NCBI GenBank assembly: GCA_946803715.1
Contig: CAMPET010000143.1
Location: forward strand, 49,753 to 113,752
Source of the DNA: Beroe ovata
Taxonomy: Eukaryota; Ctenophora; Nuda; Beroida; Beroidae
Reading direction: 5' to 3'
DNA: 64,000 bases
The translations under genes and the position numbers were made by a program. This document shows positions 49,701 through 61,400 of this stretch, piece after piece. Below the pieces are notes generated by a model. That model worked only from the letters and a program-made list of their open reading frames with translations, did no database searches and was not told the DNA's origin. Each line of letters opens with the position of its first letter. Positions within the stretch are counted from its first letter, which is position 1.

Positions 49701-52433
49701 ATTTCGTCCAGAACTGGCGGGGTATTGAGATCAGTATTGAGTGGTAAGATAGGATGTTGTGCGAGCAGTGCATGTGAGAGACAGACCTGTACGAGGCAGA
49801 ATTGTAATTCGGCCACCTGCAAGTGTCCGCCCTCTTCATCAGTGCAAGGAGTCATTTATAGTCAAGGTAAATACCTGGGAATACCTCACAGACAACATCT
49901 ATGCCACTCATTTCAAAATTGACCAGTTTCGCCTGATACCTAATAATCGGAAAATTAAGCAATCCGTCAAGGCCAGTATTTTTTATGAAATTCGACTCAA
50001 ATGTATACTGGCCTAGACACATCACTCTATCAATATGCTTAATAATCAATATCTAAAAATTTCAATCTTCGAGTTGAAAAATTATTCAAGTTTTTCGGAA
50101 ACCGATCAGACTTGGTTTAACGATCGATATAGCGAGATTAAATATGTAACAATCTATAAAAATTTTGAATTATACTGCAGATAAGATAGTGGCCCTATCC
50201 TGCTGCACGTTGAACTGTCAATGGAATGGCTGCAGGGAAAGGAGTTTCTCCTGCGAAAGGAGTGAGATTGTGATAGGAATGAAATCTGGAAAACTGACAT
50301 GTTGTCAAATCAAGAGGAAGGGTCTAGGTTCAGACTTCTACCAGAATTCCATGGTGACTGATGACAGCAGTTTAGTGATGGATTATGTGACAGAACCGCC
50401 AACGGATTTCGCCACTCGAGCATGGCAGGGTGGGAGATCATTTGATGGTGGTGTCCAGGTCAGTAAAACGAGTTTGACTTTGAGTGAAGACACAGGAGAA
50501 GATGGGTGTCAGCATGTACTCTTTGAAGTAGACGGTGAAATGACTTTTGGAGGCTGTCAAGGGTAGGTCATTTCCACGATCTGTGTTTCCAAACAATAAG
50601 AGCAAAATTTTCAAACAATGAGAACAAATTTCTTTCATCATCATCTGTGTTGCTGATGTTGAAAATTTCAGAAGGGGTAGTTTCATCAACAGCATCAGTA
50701 TAAATGGGGTGAAGTGCTGTGGGGGACCTCCCCTGACATCGTGTATGCTTATCATGGGAAGACACGGATGTCCGCTCGATACTGCTGTTCACTCTATAGA
50801 GTTCAAAAATGGTTGGTCACTTTGAATTCTTGTTTCCTCAACCTAAACCCCTTTTCAATGATCTACTAAAATCAAGATCTTTTCATTTCATCTGATATAA
50901 GGTAATTATCGGTTGAATTATTATAATTCGATAGGTATACGAGTCTTTCTCCAGGTTCAGCATCCATCATGGAATGCTGCAAGGCAGATGAAGTCAAGTA
51001 CACTTCATGTGAGGATAGAATTGGTTCCTGTGCAGCTGGGCAGCTAGTGGTCCGAGTGGAGTCGAGAGATTGTGCTGGAACGTGTCTGCCTTTCGTCAGG
51101 TGTCTGTCCAAACCATTTGTAGTGATTGCTATTTGCATGATAGACTGGTGGTTCACCACTGGTGAAAGCAATAGGCAGGATAAGTAGCTAGTTTGCTATC
51201 TATAGATACCTAGGAACGGTTTTCTGCACATGCTTTTTTGCGATGATATTTTCAGCAAGCATAAATTGCACTTTCAAAGTTATTTCGAACCAGCTATTTC
51301 CTGGATAATTTTTGACATTTGTCTAATTACTAGCAATACTTGATTATCTGTATTATTAAAATTCAGATGTTGTTCTCTGGATTCAACAAGCGCGAGCCCA
51401 TCAGCAGCAGCCGCCGACCCTCATGACATCTGTCTAACTTTCCCTCTCGATTGGCGGGAAGATATGCAGGCTAAATTTGCACGATGTTTCCAGTTAGTAC
51501 CAAACACTGCAGCTAGTGTGCATGAGCAATCAGGGTCACTGACTTATATCCTCATCCCACGCTAATAACATAACAACCCGTCAACTATAATCCCATCCCT
51601 ACCCCAATCCTCACTGCAATCATCCCATCCTCACCCCAATCCTCACTGCAATCATCCCATCCTCACACCAATCCTCACTACAATCATCCCATCCTGACAC
51701 CAATCCTCACTACAATCATCCCATCCTCACACCAATCCTCACACCAATCCCCAGTGATATTACTACAATCCTCACCCCAATCCTCACTACAATCCTCACT
51801 TTAGGACGGATCACGTGTTGAGGAATGTCGGCGCCGAGGTGGAATGCTGTGAAGGGAAGTGTCTCACTGTGGACTGTACTGTTATGGACCTCTATGATAG
51901 GACCACTCTGACATGCCCTTGGGGAACCATTGCTAACGGAGTCGGCTTCACATACAGTGAGATAATACTTTCATAGATATATCCTCGAGAATGATATATA
52001 CCAATGATCCATCCCCTTCTCTAAATCGCTATGTTTACAATCTCGCGTTATTGTTGCTTTGATTTAGTCGCTGGGTGCGTTATTGTTGCGTTATTGTTGC
52101 ATGGACACCGGGGTCCAGCACAATGCGCAAGTTAAAATCTTCTTGCCCAAATGGTCCTAGAATTCCTCCGGCCGAATCCTAGTTTTCCAGAACATCCAAG
52201 TGCATGAGGAATGAGGGGGCACATTACACAGTTGTGATTTACTCCTCCTCCCCCCAGATGAAATAAGCTATCTGGAGTGCTGTACGACAAACTGCCGGTA
52301 CAGTTCGTGTGTGGATAGAGTGGGCCAGTGTCTCCAGGGTGAAGTGGTTCAAGATGTTAAACTGGTTCAGGGGGATGTGATGCTCCGCTGTTGTAGTATT
52401 CTGGGTGTCATGACTCAGCAAGGTAAGGTAGTT

Positions 52434-52476
<43 letters not shown>

Positions 52477-55400
52477 TGTGTAAAGTTAACTAGCTGTTCT
52501 CAAGCGTGAGAGAGAGGAGTATGTGAACTATTGTTCTCTAACTAAATTCCTTTCTGAACATCCAACTTACTCTCCACTTGATAGGTTTTGACCCCCTCTC
52601 TCTTCATAGAATTCGCTCAAAGACGATCCGATTTTGAGAATATCAAAATGAAGCGAGCCGTTCCCCAACTCTCTTCTACCGACTCTATTCATGGACACCG
52701 ATCAAAACGCGTCGTCAGCCTCTCTAATCTTGGTAACTACCGGCTCGGACTGTCCAATAGTGCGGGGGAGGGAGAGGAGGGCTCGACTCCCTACCCCATG
52801 GACTGTAGATCGGTGGACTTCCTGGAGAGAAGGGAGGCGGAGTCGCACTATGCGTCTTGCGAGAGAACCACAAGTAATGTGAGGGAGGTGGGACTGAAGA
52901 CTGTTTCCTGCTGTGCGTCCACCTGCGGAACTTCGAGGTGAGAGTCAACGATGACGTTTACAACTAGAAAATAGGGTTAAGCAAGTTAGGACCCTGGATC
53001 TGTCCTTTCGACAGTTTTATTGTTCAAAGCTATCACAAATGATGGGATGCTATTCACCGATGAATGACTGTTTTGATACCCTACTCTCCCACACAGGTGT
53101 AATATAGTTCCGATAACCAATAGGACACTGTACAGCTGTCCTGTCGGTACTGTCATTAACGGTGTCGGCAGATCCCCCTCGTCAGGTAATTGAGCATAAT
53201 TATCTAGTTATGACCCATTATTAATTAATGGTGACGAGTAGAAATGCCATGATTGATGTGCGAATAAAGAGAATATAGTCAAGTCAGGTTGCACGGTTAA
53301 TAATATTGTGTATTCAGTGGTTGAAGGTTCGATTTTAAAACACTGAATTACCGTGAAACGGGTCCATGGGACGGGTTATAAACTAGTTCTACTAAAATCT
53401 AAATCATCAGACAAGATAACCCTCTTGTCGTGCTGTCATTTGGACTGTGACATGGTACAGTGCCAAGAGAGAGAACGGTTCTGTGAGCCTGGGGAAGTGA
53501 TGACCAGCATTACCAAGGACATGGAGTGTGACAGACTGCCTTGCTCTTACAGGTACCAGTGTTCACTTAGGGGGGGGCTCGAATTCATCTTCCTGTTGCC
53601 GCTGCGCGGGTTCCAATATTTTTAAACAAGGGATAGCCCGCGAGTGTAGGTAGGTAGCTATTCGTAGTTTGAGACACTCAAGCACATCCCCAGCTCCCAT
53701 CCCATACTCAAATGCCCGCATCCCATGATACATCCCATACCCGGAAATCTTCCCACACGCTATGCAATTCCTCAGAGTGATGTGTTGCTCTACTGGAGTA
53801 CCACAGGAACCCGCAACTGAGGATACATCAATACCGATCAACAATCCTACCATACCGTCAGAACAGGGTACAGAAAAGATAGATCAAGAACATGAACGTA
53901 AGGGATGTGTGGTTCATTGTATGATATTGATAAGAGGAAGAATATAAATTGATATTTTTCCAAAACCAAATATGATTTGGTTGTTTCTNGGACTGTCCAA
54001 TAGTGCGGGGGAGGGAGAGGAGAGCTCGACTCCCTACCCCATGGACTGTAGATCAGTGGACTTCCTGGAGAGAAGGGAGGCGGAGTCGCACTATGCGTCT
54101 TGCGAGAGAACCACTAGTAATGTGAGGGAGGTGGGACTGAAGACTGTTTCCTGCTGTGCTTCCACCTGCGGAACTTCGAGGTGAGAGTCTAACAACCTGA
54201 AAATATGGCTAAGCAAGTTAGGACCCTGGATCTTGTCCTTTCGACAGTTTAATTGTTCAAAGCTATCACAAATGATGGGATGCTATTCACCGATGAATGA
54301 CTGTTTGGATACCCTACTCTCCCACACAGGTGTAACATAGTTCCGATAACCAATAGGACACTGTACAGCTGTCCTGCCGGTACTGTCATTAACGGTGTCG
54401 GCAGATCCCCCTCGTCAGGTGATTGAGTAATGCTAATTTAGCATAATTATGACCCATTATTGATTATGACCCATTAATGGTGACGAGTAGAAATGCCATG
54501 ATATAAAGGGATTATAGTCAAGTCAGGTGTACGGTTAACAATATTGTGTATTCAGTGGTTGACGGTTGTTATAGATCCCCTCGTTGTAAAACACTGAATT
54601 ACCGTGTATCGGGTCCATGGGACGGGTTATAAATATAAACTAGTTCTGGTTATCTCTACTAAAATCTAAATCATCAGACAAGATAACCCTCCTGTCGTGC
54701 TGTCATGTGGACTGTGACATGGCACAGTGCCAGGAGAGAGAACGGTTCTGTGAGCCTGGGGAAGTGATGACCAGCATTACCAAGGACCTGGAGTGTGACA
54801 GACTACCTTGCTCTTACAGGTACCAGTAGTAATTTTGGGGGGGCTTAAATTTATACTCCTGTCGCGTTCCAATATTTTTCAACCCTTGCAAGGGATAGCC
54901 CGCGAGTTTAGCTATCCTCAGTTTGAGATACCCAAGCTCCCATCCCATACTCAAATGACCGCATCCCATGATACATCCCATACCCTGACATCTTTCCACA
55001 CGCTATGCAATTCCTCAGAGTGATGTGCTGCTCAACAAGACTACAACAAGAACCCGCAACTGAGGATACATCAATACCGATCAACAATCCTGACATACCG
55101 TCAGAACAGGGTACAGAAAAGATAGATCAAGAACATGAACGTAAGGGATGCGTGGTTCATTGTATGATACTATGATATTGATATGAAGAAGATTATAAAT
55201 TGATATTTTTCGATCGTGGTTTGGTTAATCGGAAATTGCTATTTTCAGTTTCTGCTGCTTACAAGAAGTTTCTTGTTCCAACTGAGGAATGTCCTTACAT
55301 CATCAGGGGACGTGGTATCACTTGCCCAATGTTAGTTTCAATAGAGTCACTTAACATGAAAATCAATCCATTTTACACTATTCTCCCTCACTTGACACAA

Positions 55401-58400
55401 CTCCCTCGCTTGACACCGCTCTCTCAATTGAGTCTTGGCACCACTCTCTTACGTGACATCATTCTCTCACTTGACACCATTCGGCAGCCAACACCACCTG
55501 AGCATGGTCCACACACTCGCCACATCCATGTTGGAAGCCAAGTGCTGCCAATCCGAAACACCGGAACCCTGTGTACCGACATTGGACGGGAACTGTAAGG
55601 GTGCAATTTGTAGTGTGGGGATGGCTGGGTCAGGGCTATTCAAACTCGGGTGTAGTCATTCGGACAGGACAGAGGTTTGGGATCTCACTTCGGAATTCAA
55701 TGATTTCTGAATATTATCTTATCCGATATCCTGTCACAATTTGCTATTTCTACTTTTCTACTTATCCATTTTTCACCCAGGACACAAGATGGTGTGTAGA
55801 CATGGAAATGAGAGAAACCGATGTAATTTCGTGTCCACTGGGATATGAGATGGCGAATCTCAAATCCACGTGAGTATTTACTTCTATCAATTGAGACCCG
55901 ATATTTTCATATTCCCTATCCCATCCCCTTTGAAACTCGGATCACACATGAATTGCAAATAAATATCGGGTAAGTTTTAATAATGCCAGGGATAGAAGTC
56001 AGTTCAAACAGAATGCCCTAGATTCCGGTTCATTCATCCCAGGAAACGCTGGGACAGATATCTGTCAGATAATTGACGAAACATGTGACTCGAGAAAAAC
56101 AGCATGAGTCGCACTGCATTACTCAGCTGCTGATTCTGTCATATTGCCCGCACAGCTGACAGTCCGTTACATCACACTATATCAGGGGTGTGTAACTACA
56201 CATCTGGGATGTGTAGCTTATGCCCCTAATATTGATGCTAGCAGATCGATACTAGAGAATCTTCTCCACTTTGACAACTTCGCTTGTCTTTCCAAATGGA
56301 GTTCGACCCTTGTCTTTGCCGTACTGTCGTCGTGGCTTGTACGCCTGGCGTTTCTCCAAGTTGTGGTCTTCTAACTCTCCTGGAGGGGGGAAGTGGTGTC
56401 AACGGTCGCAATTATACCCTGGAGGGGAAGGTGGAGTGGTGTACTGGTGTCAACTAGTCGCAGTAGAGAATGAAAATCAATGCACATAATTTCTGAATAA
56501 ACATTATTGTCCGGCTTCGTTGGCTGTGTACTGTGTATCAAGAGTGATATTGTTCGAAATAGGCGGAACTGATAGCAATAGTTGGGAAGATGTGTTACCT
56601 GTTTCGATGTTTTCATCGTTGATTGCAGCAGATTCAAGCTGGTGAACGGCGAAGATCAATGTGAGAATGATTGCTGAGAGAGCCATGGTTGAAATGTGAA
56701 TCTGACCTCGTTTTCCCCACTCTTATATACTACGTGCGAGATCACGTGATATATGGGTCACGTGACCCCCCCGTATTATTACCGATAACAATAGCTATCT
56801 CCGAGCTCACTATCTCCCTGTGTTAATAGATTGAGTTAAATCTTAGACACTATTGTCTTCCACGGTCAATGGCATAAGTCGCACTGCCCCCATTATGGTG
56901 TGCCGCCACTTGTTGCCCACGAACACGACTTTTTTGACAAATTTGCTCTTACGAACTATAATGTGAACTCAATAAAAGGGAAGGCGTCACGTGTTCATCG
57001 TAATGGGTATCGATCGGATTGTTGTCCTCGACATTTAACCCTCTATATGAGACGATAAATGGCGACACAATTGCACGGTTCACTCTATTGAAACTCATTT
57101 TATGCTCAATGCAATCCATTAGTGGCGATGTTATTTTCTAGCCATATTAACATATTTTGTCGCGAGGCTTCCTCCATTACGAGTGATCGAATAAGCACAG
57201 GTTTCGAGGTTTGAGATAAGAACTTGCGTGTTATGAGTGAACCCGGCATATTTTCGGGTATAGTGTGGTCTGGGCGATATTCCATTAACAGAGTGATAGC
57301 AATTATCAGGTGATCGAGTCAGTCAGATTGGCTTGATCAGGATTAAAGCATGTCCATAGCACGCGATGGTTGGGGAATGTTAATTGTGAGTTCCTAGTGA
57401 GGCATGCAATGTTGTGCAGTAGCTTGATAATGCGAGTAACACTGGTATATAATACAATCGTGAGTGGACACGATATAGAATGAGTGGTCAGGATAGGTTC
57501 CACTGCCCCACCCAGATTGGTGGTGACATCCATCATAATACTCCAGTATAACACACCGCGAGGTCACGAATAATGTGGTCATGATTCATGAGTAATGTGG
57601 AGTAAGTTAATAAGCTATGTATAGCCCTCCTGTGCTCCATTCTCATGAACTGCTCCCTCTAAATAACTTTGCAAAGGAGCATGATCTCACCCCCGCAATC
57701 CCCCTGCTGCAGGTGTCCGCAAGGTATACACGAGGGGTGCGTTGTGCATGTCTCCTGCTGTACTGACACTAGACCGGTGACGCTCTCTGCAAAACGTCAT
57801 GTCCCCGCCCACGTTTACCCCGTGGAGCTGTTCGAGTCGACTGTCATCGATTGCAAAGCGTAAGTGCTGATTCCTAGTCGATGAAAATGTAGAGTTTCTA
57901 CTGTCTACACTTCTTACACTTGAGCATTGCCCAATGCCCATACATCATTATGTCCAGTGTCCACTTTAGTGTCGATTAATCTGAGAAACCACCCAATTGA
58001 AGATGTTCTATTCAGGTACGAATCAGCTCTTATATCCAAGATCACACTTGGTCGTATCCCGGAGGGCACATGCGGTCCGACAGTTGCGAGGAACTGTTAC
58101 CTGCACAGCTCTTTCATTGTTTCCAACTCAGCGCAATGCGACACAGGGTTCGCCATGAAGTCAGTCAGTTTCGATGCTGAGGGGAAGCTCGCTTCACCCC
58201 TCTCCTGCTGCAGTATAGGAGGTGAGTTTCGCAATGGACCGGTATTTCAATACCCGCAACTCCTTCCTACAATAGCAGAACTCCACTATGTGTGTTGGAT
58301 AACAACTGGAGACTGTCCGGAAATACATTTAAATATATCATCAAATTCATCCAATCAATGTCAATGACTCAGAACTAACCAAATTGTTTACATTTTCAGA

Positions 58401-61400
58401 TCACGAGGTATCCGAGACCACAATGACATCATCACTCGACGAGGCGGACTGCGGTAGTGGTTTCATCAACACAATCCGCACAGACACTACCGGACAAGCC
58501 GGCACTAGGGTGGAAGTCACGTGCATCTTCACTAGTGAGGTTCTGCATGTCATTGATGATGACGTCACTGAGGATGATGACATGAGCAGTGAGGAGGGGG
58601 AAAGGGAGGAGAGTAAAATAGCAGAGGAGCACGGTAATCAGGACAACGATATGGAGGAGGAAGGTCATGGAGGAGGGCCTGATTCGACAGAAATGGAAGA
58701 CAACATAATCGAAGAAGAAGAAGATCAGAACAAGGGGGAAGAATCAGGGGAGTTCCAAGAGATTGAGGAAGGTAGAGGTGGTGAGGAAGATGTGTACTAC
58801 GATGAGAAGATCGAGGAGAGAGAGGGAGGAAATGAGGAGAGTGAGAGAGGAGATGAGGAGAGTGAGGGAGGAAATGAGGAGAGTGAGGGAGGAGATGAGG
58901 AGAGTGAGGGAGGAAATGAGGAGAGTGAGGGAGCAGATGAGGAGAGTGAGGGAGCAGATGAGGAAAGGGAGGAAAGTGGGGAGGTATCAGATGATGAAGA
59001 CAGTGATCCTACCAACAATACAGGTATCTATAGATGCTTTCTTAATATGTTCCGTTCATCTCAGTGATTCGTATAATGTAGTTTAAAATGTTATAACACG
59101 TCACATCTGTTTCAGAAAGCAAAGACTCACCCTGTATACTCAACAATACCACGCTTCCCGACGGCAATTTGATAACATCAGAATTCCAACATTTTGAGGA
59201 GTGCATTGCTGCGTGTATCCAGAATAACGAGTGTACTGCTGGATCCTACGTTCAGTCACATAACCGATGTTTCCTGAAGGGCCCAACCCATGAACCCCCC
59301 GAGAAAACTGAGTGGTCCACTCACAATGCTGTGAAATCTTTTGATTTCAGATGCACCCCAGCTAAAATAGCCCCCAATACTGACAATACTATCAAAGATA
59401 ACAGTGGGAGAGAGTTGGCTAAAGAGCCATGCTCTCATTTCGATGCTATATACTCGCAATCCTCACCCCTCAATAAAGTGCAAATGCCCAGTCTTGACAA
59501 GTGTCTGAGTGAGTGTGTGCTGGAGTTGGAGTGTACTGCAGTATCCTACATTGAGGACACTGATACTTGCTACCTATTCGGACATGAGCGGGGAGTACTT
59601 GTGAAGACATCTGATCAGGATAAAGTGGTGTCTGTTGATATGCTTCACTCCTGTCCCTCACTGCACGACGGTAACAACAAGGGGAGTGGTCAGAACAACG
59701 ACCAGACAACCAGTGAGGTTGTCCCATGCAGACACCGTGCTAGTGACCTACCTGGGGGAACCATAGCAACCACAGAGTCCCTTGTTCTGACAAAGTGCAT
59801 GCTCGAGTGTGGGTATACTCCGGGATGTGTGGCTGTGTCGTTTAACTTCCTGACCGGACAGTGTGCTCTGAAGGACAAATCACACGGGTCCCTGCAGCGA
59901 GCCCATATCTTGATAACATCAGTTGATTTCACTAGACAGTGTTACAAAGACAGGGACAATGTGGAGGTGAGTGAGGAGGGATGTGTTTTCAGGAATGGGA
60001 TTTACTCCACAGGGAGCACTCTAGCTAGCCTTCACTCTGAGACTGATGGGGATTGTGTGGACAAGTGCAGATCGACACCTCACTGCGTGGCCACGAGTTT
60101 TGTATCGAGTTCCAAGAAGTGTATACTGAAGGGGAGTGACCATGGTCCAGTGGATAGGACTGCATGGACATGGGCGCACTCGGCCATTTCCCACGATCTG
60201 TCCTGTAATGAACCAAGTGATAATGCCCCAAAGAACGGTGAAAACCCCTGCGTTTATCACAATGTTTTCATCAGTGGTGGAACTTATTTTATCGAAGATG
60301 CTGAATCCAGTGAAATGTGTAATCAGCTCTGCTTATCCCAGGAACTGTGCTCCGCTGTAACCTACATCTCCATGACCAGGAAATGTCACATGAAGACCAC
60401 TGATCACGGGCTGCCCGTCCACACGGAGCGGGCCCGCCATGTCGGGGCCGTGTCCGTGGATTTCCGATGTGACCGCGAGGTTTACAAGAGATTCCTCCAG
60501 ATTCTGCCCGGACAACGGAACATGAGGACTGAGGAGACGGCGTGCAAATACTACGAGCATGTCCTGGACGCGGCCGTCATGGAGGAGATACCGTTCACCA
60601 GTGAGCAGGAGTGTGTGTACACGTGCATGACAAATGGGGAGTGCACAGCTGTTACCTACAACTCCTCAACTATGATGTGTCATCTCATTGGGGCAGACTC
60701 CCATCACCCTAAACTCGCCGAGAAGCACAAGGGAGTCATCTCGTACGATTTTACGCGGGATTGTGTGAAGTACAAGCCACTAGAGCCGGTTATCACAAGA
60801 ACAGTCGATATATGCAAGTATCCCGACATGAACTACCACTGTAGAGTCCTCCAGACGATTTCCAACATAACGAGTGGTAATGCGTGTGTGGAGATTTGCT
60901 CTAAAAACTCGCGGTGCACTGCGGTTACGCATATTGGAGGACCTAACGCGGACAAGTGCTTCCTCAGGGCTGAGGACCACGGTCCTCTCTATCCTCAAGT
61001 GATATCATCCTCACACACCCTGGTTTCATATGATCTCGAGTGCAATAACACTGCCCGTCATGATGGCGCTCTGGGGAACACATCCCTCTTTCCTGTCGAG
61101 GATATGGATTTCTTCATGGGAGCTACACATGGGCCTGATAATGGTGACCCAACTGCAGCACCAATTCACACTGATAAACCAGTTGATGAGGCGCCAACTA
61201 ATTTCAAAGATGATAATATCGAAGATGACAATGTAGTTTTCGACGGAGGAAACATAGTCCCCGAAGATAATGGTATTTCTCCAGGACAGGATGTATTTTT
61301 TGACGAGCATCGTGAAATATTTGAAGACGAGGCCATCCCGAAATTCCAGATTGACTTGAGCTCTACCAATCCTTGCCTGCTTGACTCACAGAGTTTCAAT

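Larger units (their letters stand above)
55870..57712 (+). other. 1.84-kb intron hosting the peptide gene
   Basis: Between giant-gene exons ending at 55869 and starting at 57713 (both phase 2). It holds the minus-strand peptide precursor at 56252-56686 with its presumed upstream region (56687-57300). Outside these I see no further exon. Confidence 0.6.

Noticed and set aside
56144-56374. 76-codon plus-strand frame with hydrophobic end
   Set aside because: Mirror of exon 2 of the peptide precursor; no splice signals fit and it does not keep the host gene's phase.
58763-59086. Arg/Glu-rich frame offset from the acidic exon
   Set aside because: Shifted reading of the 30-bp acidic repeat; the acidic frame alone joins its neighbours in phase.
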